A stretch of 32,002 nt of DNA from CAYWPG01 sp964460035 (GTDB lineage: Bacteria; Pseudomonadota; Gammaproteobacteria; Nitrococcales; AK92), in assembly GCA_964460035.1 (NCBI GenBank), contig CAYWPG010000041.1, forward strand, positions 1-32,002, in the 5' to 3' direction. The stretch's first letter is position 1. The number at the start of each line of letters is the position of its first letter. Made by a program: the position numbers and the translations under genes. Positions 15,734 to 24,086 of the stretch are shown here, in pieces. The notes under the pieces are model-generated. The model did no database searches, had not been told where the DNA came from, and saw nothing but the letters and a program-made list of their open reading frames with translations.

Positions 15734-15776
15734 CGGCCGCTCGGCGGCCGAGGCTGTTCCCGCCGCACTGCGGCGG
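15734..15776 (+). promoter_or_regulatory. Two tandem GC hairpins in the ppsA leader
   Basis: CGGCCGC (15734-15740), TCG, GCGGCCG (15744-15750) and CCGCCGCA (15760-15767), C, TGCGGCGG (15769-15776) are two perfect, very stable stems 63 bases before the ppsA start, in the divergent ppsR-ppsA spacer. They may be leader structures or regulator sites. I see no clear -35/-10 pair. Confidence 0.45.
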
Positions 15777-15838
15777 CTCCGAATCTGTTGCTATCAGAAG
15801 GCGAACCGCTGTCGCGCGAGCCATTGGGAGAGACGACA

Positions 15839-18214
15839 TTGGAAGACTATGTAGTTTGGTTTGAATCCCTGGGGATGAACGATGTCGAGCGGGTAGGTGG
15901 GAAGAACGCCTCGCTCGGCGAGATGATCAGCCACCTGTCCAGCGCCGGCGTAAGTGTTCCGGGCGGCTTCGCCACTACGGCCAAAGCCTTCTGGGACTTC
16001 CTGGACGAAAGCGGTCTGCGCGAGCGCATCAACGAGGCGCTCGACGGGCTGGATGTCGACGATGTGGATCAGCTGGTGAAGGTAGGGGCGCAGATCCGCA
16101 AGATGATCGTCGACACGCCGTTTCCGCCGCGTCTGCAGGAAGCGATCGTCACCGCGTTCAAGCAGCTCGACGCCGACGGCAACGGCTCGTTCGCGGTCCG
16201 CTCTTCGGCAACCGCCGAGGACCTCCCGGACGCCTCCTTCGCCGGCCAGCAGGAGACCTTCCTCAACGTCCAAGGGCTGGATCACGTTCTGGTCGCCATT
16301 AAAGACGTGTTCGCCTCCCTGTATAACGATCGCGCGATCGCCTACCGCGTCCACCACGGCTTCAAGCACAGCGAGGTGGCGCTGTCGGCCGGCATACAGC
16401 GGATGGTGCGCTCCGATATAGGGGCTTCGGGCGTGATGTTCACCATGGACACCGAGTCCGGCTTCCGTGACGTCGTGTTCATCACCGCCTCGTACGGACT
16501 GGGCGAGACCGTAGTCCAGGGCGCGGTGAACCCGGACGAGTTCTACGTGCACAAGCCGACGCTGCGCGCCGGCCGCCCTGCCATCCTGCGCCGCAACCTC
16601 GGCAGCAAAGCCATCAAAATGGTCTATAGCGGCGAGCGCGGCCACGGCAAGACGGTGAAGACGGTCGATGTCGATCTGGCCGACCGTATGAAGTTCTCGC
16701 TGACCGACGCCGAGGTGGAGGAGCTTGCCCGTCAGGCGCTGATCATCGAAGAACACTATGGCCGCCCCATGGATATCGAGTGGGGCAAGGACGGCAACGA
16801 CGGCAAGCTCTATATCCTGCAAGCACGCCCCGAAACGGTGAAAAGCCGCGACGGGGGCCAAGTGCTCACCCGCTACCACCTGAAAAAGCGCGGCGAGGTG
16901 CTCGCCACCGGTCGCTCCATCGGCCAGCGCATCGGTGCCGGCAAGGCGCGCGTCATCTCCGACATCAAGGAGATGAACAAAGTCCAGCCCGGCGACGTGC
17001 TGGTAACCGACATGACCGACCCGGACTGGGAGCCGATCATGAAGCGGGCCGCGGCCATCGTCACCAACCGTGGCGGCCGCACCTGCCATGCCGCGATCAT
17101 TGCCCGTGAGCTGGGAATTCCGGCGGTGGTCGGCGCCGGCGACGCCACGGAGCGCATTGCCGACGGGGCGGAAGTCACCGTCTCCTGCGCCGAAGGCGAC
17201 ACGGGCTACATCTACGCCGGCAAGCAGGAGTTCGAAATCAAGGAGCTGTCGCTCGAGAACATGCCCGAGCTCGGCTTCAAGATCATGATGAACGTCGGCA
17301 ACCCGGACCGGGCATTCGACTTCGCCAGCCTGCCCAACGCCGGTATCGGCCTTGCGCGGCTGGAGTTCATCATCAACCGCATGATCGGCATCCATCCCAA
17401 GGCGCTGCTGGAATTCGACCGGCAGAGCCCGGAGCTGCAGGAGACCATCCGCAGTCAGATCGCCGGTTACGCCAGCCCGCGCGAGTTCTACATCGCGAAA
17501 CTGGCCGAGGGCGTTGCCACGCTGGCCGCCGCCTTTGCCGACAAGCCGGTAATCGTGCGCATGTCCGACTTCAAGTCGAACGAGTACGCCAACCTCATCG
17601 GCGGCGAGCACTACGAGCCGCACGAAGAGAACCCGATGATCGGCTTCCGCGGCGCCTCGCGCTACATCTCCGAGGACTTCCGCGAGTGCTTCAAGCTCGA
17701 ATGCGAAGCGATGAAGCGCGTTCGCAACGACATGGGCCTGACCAACGTCTGGCTGATGATCCCGTTCGTGCGCACCGTGGAAGAAGGCAAGCAGGTCATC
17801 GAGTTGCTGGCCGAGAACGGGCTCAAGCGCGGCGAGAACGGGCTCAAGGTCATCATGATGTGCGAGCTGCCCTCCAACGCCGTACTGGCCGACAAGTTCC
17901 TGGAGCATTTCGACGGATTCTCCATCGGCTCCAACGACCTCACCCAGCTCACGTTGGGCCTGGATCGCGACTCCGGACTGATCGCGCACCTGTTCGATGA
18001 GCGCGACGAGGCCGTCAAAGCCATGCTGCAGATGGCCATTCAGGCTGCGCGCCGAGCCGGCAAGTACGTCGGTATCTGTGGCCAGGGTCCGTCCGATCAT
18101 CCGGACCTCGCGCGTTGGCTGATGGAACAGGGCATAGACAGCGTGTCCCTGAACCCGGACACGGTGGTCGAGACCTGGTTGTACCTGGCGGGCCAGGACG
18201 TCCCCGGCAACTAA
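15839..18214 (+). CDS. ppsA: Phosphoenolpyruvate synthase (pyruvate, water dikinase)
   Basis: Converts pyruvate, ATP and water to PEP, AMP and phosphate for gluconeogenesis. Domains in order: N-terminal ATP-grasp/PPDK domain (GMNDVERVGGKNASLGEM, FAVRSSATAEDLPDASFAGQ), a swivelling phosphohistidine domain with NRGGRTCHAAIIARELG holding His417, and a C-terminal TIM barrel (MMCELPSNAV, FSIGSNDLTQLTLGLDRDSG, GICGQGPSDHPDL with Cys747). Thr415, two residues before the histidine, is the expected PpsR target. The start is TTG 15839: GGGAGAG lies 6 bases upstream and this gives 791 residues against 792 in E. coli. The frame is open to a TTG at 15788, and the first ATG would remove conserved sequence. 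An intrinsic terminator follows. Confidence 0.97.
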   Translation: MEDYVVWFESLGMNDVERVGGKNASLGEMISHLSSAGVSVPGGFATTAKAFWDFLDESGLRERINEALDGLDVDDVDQLVKVGAQIRKMIVDTPFPPRLQEAIVTAFKQLDADGNGSFAVRSSATAEDLPDASFAGQQETFLNVQGLDHVLVAIKDVFASLYNDRAIAYRVHHGFKHSEVALSAGIQRMVRSDIGASGVMFTMDTESGFRDVVFITASYGLGETVVQGAVNPDEFYVHKPTLRAGRPAILRRNLGSKAIKMVYSGERGHGKTVKTVDVDLADRMKFSLTDAEVEELARQALIIEEHYGRPMDIEWGKDGNDGKLYILQARPETVKSRDGGQVLTRYHLKKRGEVLATGRSIGQRIGAGKARVISDIKEMNKVQPGDVLVTDMTDPDWEPIMKRAAAIVTNRGGRTCHAAIIARELGIPAVVGAGDATERIADGAEVTVSCAEGDTGYIYAGKQEFEIKELSLENMPELGFKIMMNVGNPDRAFDFASLPNAGIGLARLEFIINRMIGIHPKALLEFDRQSPELQETIRSQIAGYASPREFYIAKLAEGVATLAAAFADKPVIVRMSDFKSNEYANLIGGEHYEPHEENPMIGFRGASRYISEDFRECFKLECEAMKRVRNDMGLTNVWLMIPFVRTVEEGKQVIELLAENGLKRGENGLKVIMMCELPSNAVLADKFLEHFDGFSIGSNDLTQLTLGLDRDSGLIAHLFDERDEAVKAMLQMAIQAARRAGKYVGICGQGPSDHPDLARWLMEQGIDSVSLNPDTVVETWLYLAGQDVPGN

Positions 18215-18231
18215 ACTCGATCCGCCACGAG

Positions 18232-18259
18232 AAAAAGCGCCCTTCGGGGCGCTTTTTTT
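18232..18259 (+). terminator. Rho-independent terminator of ppsA
   Basis: AGCGCCC (18236-18242), TTCG tetraloop, GGGCGCT (18247-18253), flanked by an A-run and followed by seven T's. It lies about 20 bases past the ppsA stop. This is the clearest intrinsic terminator in the window. Confidence 0.93.
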
Positions 18260-18292
18260 ACGGGCAGCGGACGCGATGCCCGTTCCGTGGAG

Positions 18293-18325
18293 TACAATTG
18301 TCCCAACACGTCCACTACGGGAGGG
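18293..18325 (+). promoter_or_regulatory. Candidate -10 and ribosome site of the sulfurtransferase gene
   Basis: TACAAT at 18293-18298 is a good -10 hexamer, though without a recognisable -35. GGGAGG at 18320-18325 is the ribosome site that fixes the ATG at 18331. Confidence 0.4.
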
Positions 18326-18330
18326 CTAAC

Positions 18331-19152
18331 ATGGCTGCGCCGCAGTTGCCGCTGATTGTCGAACCGGATCAGATCCGCGCCTACACCGGTAACCAACCGT
18401 TACTGATCGTCGACCTGGGCGATCAAAACGCCTACCAGGAGCAACACATTCCCGGCGCGGTGCACCTGCCCTTCTCCAGTATCGTGCGCGCGGAGCCGCC
18501 CGCCATGGGCCTACTGCCCACCGAAGAGGCGCTTTCGGAGGCGCTGTCGGCGATTGGCCTGACTGCGGAACATCACGTAATCGCGTACGACCATGAAGGC
18601 AGCGGGCGGGCCAGTCGCCTGCTCTGGACGCTGGATGTCTTGGGCCATCCTCATTTCTCGTTGCTGGACGGCGGCATACAGGCCTGGCTGCATGCCGGCA
18701 TGCCGGTGGAAAGCGGCAGCACCGCGCCCACTCCCAGCAATTACCAGGCCCGGATCGCGAACCCGGCAGCCCTGGCCGACAAGGACTACATCCTCTCGAA
18801 CCTGGACAACCCCGGCGTGGTGGTACTGGATACCCGCACGGCAGGCGAGTTCGCCGGAACCGACAAACGCGCCGCCCGCGGCGGTCATATTCCCGGCGCA
18901 GTCAATCTGGACTGGAGCCACACCAAGGATCCGGACCGCCAAGGGCGCTTGCGTCCAACGATGGATCTCAAGGCACGGCTGGAAGCGTTAGGGGTGACGC
19001 CCGACAAGGAAGTGATCACGCATTGCCAGACCCATCACCGCTCGGCGCACACCTACGTCATGCTCAAGCACCTGGGCTATACCCAAGTGCGCGGCTACGC
19101 CGGCTCCTGGTCCGAATGGGGCAACGACCCGGCCCTGCCTATAGAGCAATAG
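18331..19152 (+). CDS. Two-domain thiosulfate sulfurtransferase (rhodanese, RhdA-type)
   Basis: A 273-residue tandem rhodanese. The N-terminal domain (residues 8-125) has AYDHEGSGRASR in the active-loop position, with Asp87 instead of Cys, and is therefore structural. The C-terminal domain (about 150-270) carries the active loop HCQTHHRSAH with Cys232. CQTHHR is the loop of Azotobacter vinelandii RhdA, which transfers sulfane sulfur from thiosulfate and has been linked to redox and Fe-S homeostasis. DTRTAGEFAGTDKRAARGGHIPGA is the CH2A-like motif. No signal peptide, so cytoplasmic. The frame is open upstream into ppsA, but GGGAGG and sequence conservation fix ATG 18331. It is transcribed on its own after the ppsA terminator and is convergent with the metallo-hydrolase gene. 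Confidence 0.92.
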   Translation: MAAPQLPLIVEPDQIRAYTGNQPLLIVDLGDQNAYQEQHIPGAVHLPFSSIVRAEPPAMGLLPTEEALSEALSAIGLTAEHHVIAYDHEGSGRASRLLWTLDVLGHPHFSLLDGGIQAWLHAGMPVESGSTAPTPSNYQARIANPAALADKDYILSNLDNPGVVVLDTRTAGEFAGTDKRAARGGHIPGAVNLDWSHTKDPDRQGRLRPTMDLKARLEALGVTPDKEVITHCQTHHRSAHTYVMLKHLGYTQVRGYAGSWSEWGNDPALPIEQ

Positions 19153-19189
19153 TCAAACCGGCGACGCGACACTGCCCGCCGGCAAACAG

Positions 19190-19204
19190 CGCGGCCGGGC
19201 CGCG
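19190..19204. terminator. GC palindrome between convergent genes
   Basis: CGCGGCC-G-GGCCGCG is a perfect 7-bp stem between the sulfurtransferase stop (19152) and the hydrolase stop (19208). It is a likely bidirectional terminator or 3' end stabiliser; there is no U-run. Confidence 0.4.
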
Positions 19205-19207
19205 GCA

Positions 19208-20173
19208 TCAAGCCGCCGCCCGGCGCTCGAGCCAAACGATAAGCCCTTGGGTATTGAGCGCCACATCCATCTTGATCACATCATCGATCTGCTCTTCCGA
19301 CAGCGTGCAGCCGTGCTCGCGCAGACGCTCCCCTAACCACGCGCGCATATCGCTGGCAATGCGGTTGTAACGCTCCTTTCCGGCATCCGCATGACGCTCG
19401 GCGATGGCCACCAGCCGCTCCAGCCCATTGTGCAGATCCTCCGCTAGCCGCGGCAAATCAGTCACGCGGCTGAAGTGGGTCAGATACATGGCCTGCGGAC
19501 GATAGCTCATCAGACGGTCTATAGAGGCGTGCGCCGCCTCCGGATCGAAATGCACCGGCGTCGTGGTCGGAAAAATGAAAGCGCCACGCTCGGTATCCAG
19601 CTGACGGTAGGAAAGCCCGAAAGTGTCGCCGGAGAAGCCCGCTTGGGCCTCCTCGTCGATAATGCAGTAGTGGTGATAAGCGTGTCCCGGCGTGTCCAGG
19701 AACAGCAACTCCCGCTTGCCCAGCGGCAGGCGCTCGCCATCCTGCACCGTTCTTACGCGCGTCTCCGGCACGGGCAGCAGCTCGCCGTACGTGCGGCGCA
19801 CTTCTTCCTCGCCGTACACGGCCTTGGCGCCTTCGTAGAGCTGGGTGGGGTCGATCATATGGCGCGCGCCACGCGGGTGCACCACCAAGGTCGCGGCCGG
19901 CAAGCGGCGCATGATTTCCCCTGCTCCGCCGGCATGATCCAGGTGCACATGGGTGACGCACACATAACGTACCTGCTCGGGCGCAATACCCTTGCGCTCC
20001 AGCGCCGCCATGAGAATGGGAATCGAATGGTTGCAGCCAACGTCCACGAAAGCGGCTTCGCCATGGTCGACGATAAGATGGCTGGCATCTAGCTGGAGCC
20101 TACCGTGAAACTCGGTGTCTATGGCACTGATTCCATGGTCGTAATCGATGATGATCGGGCTTTGCACGCTCAT
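19208..20173 (-). CDS. Metallo-beta-lactamase fold hydrolase
   Basis: A 321-residue MBL-fold protein without signal peptide. The metal motif THVHLDHAGGAG is at 74-85 (HxHxDH), with a further ligand His164 in TPGHAYHHYCI, Asp183 in FSGDTFGLSY and a late His in YLTHFSRV, so both metal sites look complete. AAFVDVGCNHSI near 40-51 is the beginning of the fold. The long C-terminal helical part (after about 230) is typical of MBL hydrolases of unknown substrate; glyoxalase II, lactonase or beta-lactamase activity cannot be assigned. GGTGGAG precedes ATG 20173. It is a single-gene unit, convergent with the sulfurtransferase; a shared sulfur role (as in persulfide dioxygenases) is not supported by specific residues. 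Confidence 0.88.
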   Translation of the reverse strand: MSVQSPIIIDYDHGISAIDTEFHGRLQLDASHLIVDHGEAAFVDVGCNHSIPILMAALERKGIAPEQVRYVCVTHVHLDHAGGAGEIMRRLPAATLVVHPRGARHMIDPTQLYEGAKAVYGEEEVRRTYGELLPVPETRVRTVQDGERLPLGKRELLFLDTPGHAYHHYCIIDEEAQAGFSGDTFGLSYRQLDTERGAFIFPTTTPVHFDPEAAHASIDRLMSYRPQAMYLTHFSRVTDLPRLAEDLHNGLERLVAIAERHADAGKERYNRIASDMRAWLGERLREHGCTLSEEQIDDVIKMDVALNTQGLIVWLERRAAA

Positions 20174-20602
20174 GACTCCACCTAGGCATTGTCTGACAGA
20201 TCGTAACGCACAGCGGGCGGATACGTTTCCACGCCCTTGCGACCGCTCCGACTCGTCGGACAGAGCCTAGTCGCAACTCCATCCCGGATTGTCGGCGACT
20301 ACGCCGCCTTCTTTCAATCTGGGCATCCGCTGGTGAAGGTTTGCGCTGCCGTGTCCCCCCCCATCCATCATTGCCACTTTCCCGAGCGGCACGCTCTTCG
20401 TAGCGGCCATGGGAACCGCGAGAGCATCAATCGGCCATCGCAGAACGATGCGCCAGATTTTTTCTAGAGCGTTCCGGCGCTCGCGCGGGCAGTGTTACGC
20501 TTGTGCTTGCCATGCTGCGGCTACCATCGATCGTATGGCGCAGACACGACTCCCGCAGGCGGACCATCGGAGTGTGCAGTCATCGTTACTAATACAAACC
20601 GC
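20174..20602. other. Intergenic region between hydrolase and CPBP genes (about 430 bp)
   Basis: I see no gene, repeat or clear promoter. The plus frame runs open from 20492 into the CPBP gene, but the peptide is low-quality and cysteine-rich, unlike a leader. A C8 run lies near 20356. Confidence 0.4.
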
Positions 20603-21292
20603 ATGACGCGCTGGCAGGCGCTGGTCGACATCGCCCTGGCGCTCGCGCTGGCAGTGCTGGCCGGAGGAGTGGCGGGCTGGATCGGCCTGCACCTGCTGGG
20701 CTGGACGACCCCGCCTATGATGTTGCTGCTGGGCGTGCAAGGCCTGGTCGTTTTGATCGGCCTCGCGGCATTGCTCGCCTGGCGGGGCCAGAGCTGGAGA
20801 ACGCTGGGCCTGGCGATGCCGCGAGCGCAGGATCTGTGGCGCGCCATGCTGGCCCTGTTACTGGTGTTCGCCGTCAATATTGCGCTGAACCTCGTAATGC
20901 AGCTCGTTCAGCCCGGCCTGATGGAGGCTCACCAGGCGCGCCTGCAGGATCTGGCCGGCGTGCTCGGCGGCGATTTGAAGTTCGCCGCCATCGTCGGCGT
21001 CATGATGCTCATCGGCTTTTATGAGGAGGTGCTCGCACGCGGGCTGCTGCTACAGCGCTGCCGGCGCATCACTGGCGGCATATGGGCGCCCGTTCTGATC
21101 TCCTCGGTGCTGTTCGGGCTCGGACACTTCTATCAGGGCTGGGCTGGGGTGGTGCAGACTGCGGCGATAGGCGTCGTCTTCGCCCGCCTGACCCTGCACT
21201 GGGGCACGCTCTGGCCGGTAATCATCGCTCACGCCGCGCTCAACTCCTGGTCCATGGCACTGGCGCGATGGATAGAGCAGTACGGGGGCTAG
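20603..21292 (+). CDS. CPBP-family intramembrane metalloprotease (CAAX/Abi)
   Basis: A 229-residue integral membrane protein with about six hydrophobic segments. The CPBP motifs are complete: EEVLAR (Glu141-Glu142, Arg146), FGLGH with His175, and HAALN with His210 and Asn214. Members are Rce1-like glutamic/metallo-proteases; bacterial examples process or protect against peptides such as bacteriocins, and most are uncharacterised. ATG 20603 is chosen because hydrophobic conserved sequence starts there (MTRWQALVDIALALALAVLAGG), though no good ribosome site is seen. There is no bacteriocin gene nearby. It is single, ending near a long inverted repeat shared with the convergent alcohol dehydrogenase gene. 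Confidence 0.9.
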   Translation: MTRWQALVDIALALALAVLAGGVAGWIGLHLLGWTTPPMMLLLGVQGLVVLIGLAALLAWRGQSWRTLGLAMPRAQDLWRAMLALLLVFAVNIALNLVMQLVQPGLMEAHQARLQDLAGVLGGDLKFAAIVGVMMLIGFYEEVLARGLLLQRCRRITGGIWAPVLISSVLFGLGHFYQGWAGVVQTAAIGVVFARLTLHWGTLWPVIIAHAALNSWSMALARWIEQYGG

Positions 21293-21386
21293 GGCCTAGA
21301 CTCGTCCATGGGCACCTGTACACACACTCCTACGCTCCCACGAGGGTCACGGTCAGAGACCGGCGAGCAAGCCACTGTGAGAGTGC

Positions 21387-21447
21387 TCCCCTGGCCGCGA
21401 ATGCCCTTTCAGCTGCAGCAATGATGCAGACACTCGCGGCCAGGGGA
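21387..21447. repeat. Long perfect inverted repeat between convergent genes
   Basis: TCCCCTGGCCGCGA (21387-21400) is perfectly complementary to TCGCGGCCAGGGGA (21434-21447). The 33-base loop contains an inner CTGCA/TGCAG stem, so the element folds as one long two-part hairpin. It lies between the CPBP stop (21292) and the dehydrogenase stop (21476). A bidirectional terminator, a REP-like element or a small mobile remnant are all possible. Confidence 0.65.
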
Positions 21448-21475
21448 CTCTGCCACAAGGAATAGCTGCCCCGCC

Positions 21476-22531
21476 TCAGCTGCGACTGACGATCACCTTC
21501 ATGGCCTTCTCCTTGCCCGCATTGGCGAACACCTCGTAGGCCTGCAGGAACTGGTCGAACTTGAAACGGTGCGTGATCAGCTGCTGGGGCTGCAAGGTAC
21601 CGGACTGCACGGTTTTGAGCAGCAGTGCGGTGGTGTTGGTGTTCACCAGGCCGGTGGTCAGCGTGATGTTCTGAATCCACAGTTTCTGCAGCTGGAAGTC
21701 CACGCTCTTGCCGTGCACGCCGACGTTGGCCACATGCCCGCCCGGACGAACTATGCTCTGACAAACATCGAAGGTCTGCGGAATGCCCACCGCCTCGATG
21801 GCCACATCCACCCCGTCTTTGGTCGAGCCCATGATCGCGTCTACCACATTCACTTCCGCGCTGTTGATCGTCTCCGTAGCACCGAAGCGCTTCGCCATTT
21901 CCAAGCGCGACGGATCGACATCCACCACGATAAGCCGGCTGGGCGAGTAAAACCGCGCGGTCAACATGGCTGCCATGCCCACCGGTCCGGCACCGACGAT
22001 CGCCACGATATCGCCAGGGGCGACCGCGCCATAGCGCACTCCGATCTCGAACCCGGTAGGCAAGATGTCGCTGAGCATCACCAGCGCCTCTTCGTCCATG
22101 CCTTCGGGAACGGGATACAAGCTGTTGTCGGCATGCGGGATGCGTACGTACTCCGCCTGAGTACCGTCGATCAAATGACCGAGGATCCAGCCGCCGTCCT
22201 CGCAGTGCGAGTACATCTGCTTCTTACAGTACTCGCACTTCCCGCACGAGGTAATGCACGAAATGATCACCCGGTCGCCTGGCTTGAAGTTGGAGACGGC
22301 ATCGCCCACTTCTACGACCACGCCGACTCCCTCATGCCCGAGAATACGGCCTTCGGTGACCGCCGGCACGTCGCCCTTGAGAATGTGCAGATCGGTGCCA
22401 CAGATTGTCGTCTTGGCGATTTCCACAATGGCATCCGTCGGATGGGTAATCTTGGGCGTGGGAACGGACTCCCAGGACTTCTGGCCAGCCCCCTTGAAAA
22501 CCAGAGCGTTCATACTTGCCGGTAGCGCCAT
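21476..22531 (-). CDS. Zinc-dependent alcohol dehydrogenase (MDR family)
   Basis: A 351-residue zinc MDR dehydrogenase. Catalytic zinc ligands are Cys44 in TTICGTDLHI and His66-Glu67 in GHEGVGVVVEVG. Structural zinc ligands are Cys96, Cys99, Cys102 and Cys110 (CGKCEYCKKQMYSHC). The NAD-binding motif is VAIVGAGPVGMAA, with an acidic VVDVDPSRLEMAKRFGA end that favours NAD over NADP. Close relatives oxidise short or medium alcohols or reduce aldehydes; the precise substrate is not readable. AAGGAGG lies 6 bases before ATG 22531, so the frame's upstream extension to 22564 is not used. A single-gene unit; with the MDR quinone reductase at 5.8 kb it is the second MDR enzyme in the window. Confidence 0.95.
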   Translation of the reverse strand: MALPASMNALVFKGAGQKSWESVPTPKITHPTDAIVEIAKTTICGTDLHILKGDVPAVTEGRILGHEGVGVVVEVGDAVSNFKPGDRVIISCITSCGKCEYCKKQMYSHCEDGGWILGHLIDGTQAEYVRIPHADNSLYPVPEGMDEEALVMLSDILPTGFEIGVRYGAVAPGDIVAIVGAGPVGMAAMLTARFYSPSRLIVVDVDPSRLEMAKRFGATETINSAEVNVVDAIMGSTKDGVDVAIEAVGIPQTFDVCQSIVRPGGHVANVGVHGKSVDFQLQKLWIQNITLTTGLVNTNTTALLLKTVQSGTLQPQQLITHRFKFDQFLQAYEVFANAGKEKAMKVIVSRS

Positions 22532-22603
22532 GACAGCCTCCTTATATCGCGAGGTAAGGCACACACTGACGCTACATGCGGATGCTATAGGTCATTTGCA
22601 CCC

Positions 22604-22616
22604 CTGGCGCCGCCAG
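22604..22616 (-). terminator. Short GC hairpin after the 22626-23765 gene
   Basis: CTGGCG-C-CGCCAG, a perfect 6-bp stem 10 bases past the stop codon of the minus-strand membrane protein gene. No U-run; weak evidence. Confidence 0.35.
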
Positions 22617-22625
22617 CCGCTCGCC

Positions 22626-23765
22626 TCATGCCGTATGCGACAAGCGCCGAGGACGCCTTGCTGACAGGCGGCGCAGCAGCCGCAGCAGCGGTGCTGCTAG
22701 CTTTGCAACAAAGGCCAACAAATAAAGAACCGGCAGCAAGATAAGTATCCAGCCGCCCATCAACACGGGCCATGCCGGCAGCCCGGCCAAGCGCGCCACC
22801 CCAGCCAGCGCATCGCTCACCAAGCTCGGATGCTTGACGACCACATAGGCCGTTCCGACGATGGCAGGCCATTTGGCATAACGCGCGCTACCCCCCGCTA
22901 TTTGACCGGCGCGCACCAGGCGCGATGCCACCGCCGCGCTGCGCGAGGTAATGCTGTACGAACGCCCGGACGCCGTCGCGACCTTACCGATGCGAACCAG
23001 CTTGAGCGTGCCCACGACCGCCAGCACATCCACGGCGGCCCACCCCGCGTCGGCCCACATCAGCTCCTGATCCGACACGATCTTGGCCTCCAGGGTACGG
23101 AAGCCGCCGGCAAGCAACGAACCGGCCCCTTCCAGGAAGCGCTCGGTCTGTACCCACCGCGGCTCGCCATCGGCGTTCAGCACGAACTGTCCTATGAAGT
23201 CGTAGCCTTCGTCGCGAATGAAGTTGACCGCATACCAGCCTCGCTGCTCGGGCGTGAGCTCGTTGCTTGCGGTATCTCCGTCATCGGCTGTTTCCCCCGC
23301 TTCCAGCGCACTGTCCTGCTGCGCCACCTGCTCTCGGCGCCAAAAACGGCTGATAGCAGCCCGCGAGGTGTCCAGCTTGTGCGCGGCGTAATGCAGAAAG
23401 GCCACGGTACGCACTTCGTTGTGAAGGAAATAGTAAATAGGTGGGATAACGCTCTCGCCGTAGGCGCGGAGAATTTCCCGAAATTCCGGCTCCTCGGCAT
23501 AAATCGCCAGCACCTCGCGGGTCATCTGCGGATAACGCATTAGCGCCGCGCGCGCCTTGAGCAGCAGCAGCGGGTCGCCGGCCAGGTCCAACATGGCCGC
23601 CTGGACCAGCAGCGTTTCGCCGCGCAGCTGCGCAGCCAGCTCCGGCGACACATACGAGGCCTCTATCCGTATCAAGCGCTCCTCAAAGGCCAAGGGCTCG
23701 GAAGCTGCGGCAATGACCAACGCGATCAGCGCGGCCGCCACCGTCAACACGTACGCTCGCCTCAT
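22626..23765 (-). CDS. Unrecognised membrane-anchored protein
   Basis: I do not recognise this 379-residue protein. It begins MRRAYVLTVAAALIALVIAA, a signal peptide or signal anchor ending near SEPLAF. A long soluble part follows with helical, charged stretches (EERLIRIEASYVSPELAAQL, YPQMTREVLAIYAEEPEF) and IPPIYYFLHNEVRTVAFLHY. After an acidic linker (EAGETADDGDTASNE) comes RGWYAVNFIRDEGYDFIGQF and a moderately hydrophobic part near 235-315. One strong membrane helix sits at about 335-358 (GGWILILLPVLYLLAFVAKL), then a very basic tail (LRLLRRLSARRPRRLS). Periplasmic body with a C-terminal anchor is the likely topology. GGGGAG precedes ATG 23765, so the longer frame to 23828 is not used. Codon use looks like its neighbours. 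Confidence 0.75.
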   Translation of the reverse strand: MRRAYVLTVAAALIALVIAAASEPLAFEERLIRIEASYVSPELAAQLRGETLLVQAAMLDLAGDPLLLLKARAALMRYPQMTREVLAIYAEEPEFREILRAYGESVIPPIYYFLHNEVRTVAFLHYAAHKLDTSRAAISRFWRREQVAQQDSALEAGETADDGDTASNELTPEQRGWYAVNFIRDEGYDFIGQFVLNADGEPRWVQTERFLEGAGSLLAGGFRTLEAKIVSDQELMWADAGWAAVDVLAVVGTLKLVRIGKVATASGRSYSITSRSAAVASRLVRAGQIAGGSARYAKWPAIVGTAYVVVKHPSLVSDALAGVARLAGLPAWPVLMGGWILILLPVLYLLAFVAKLAAPLLRLLRRLSARRPRRLSHTA

Positions 23766-24086
23766 GATCTGTCTCCCCCTTGAGCCGCAGCCCCCAGGCT
23801 TTGGCGGCATTTGCGGATATAAATCCAACTATACCGGGAGATCGAGATCGTCAGCGGCCATTAAGTGTCCGGCGGAGGCGTCGAATAGCGCTGGCCACGT
23901 GGAGGCGGCCCGGTAACGCAAGAAGAGTTCTATACGCGGAGCGGGAAGTGCGCGAGGACTAAGAAGCGACGCGAGACCTGCCGATAGCAGAGCCCGTCCA
24001 AGCACTCGCTGGGCCGGCTAAGAGCCTCTAACGGTTCCCAGCACGTCGGCGCGTGCCCCCCGGCGGCAAGAGCCCTAGCGGCCGCG
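23766..24086. other. Intergenic region (about 320 bp)
   Basis: I see no gene, hairpin or repeat here. It separates two minus-strand genes and should contain the promoter of the 22626-23765 gene. Confidence 0.4.

Noticed and set aside
15794..18100. Very long minus-strand open frame (768 codons) opposite ppsA
   Set aside because: It is antisense to a certain ppsA; open frames of this kind are common opposite GC-rich coding DNA, and its translation has no recognisable domain.
19208..20173. Persulfide dioxygenase or glyoxalase II naming for the MBL hydrolase, because a rhodanese gene is next to it
   Set aside because: The genes are convergent, not an operon, and I could not see residues specific to either enzyme.
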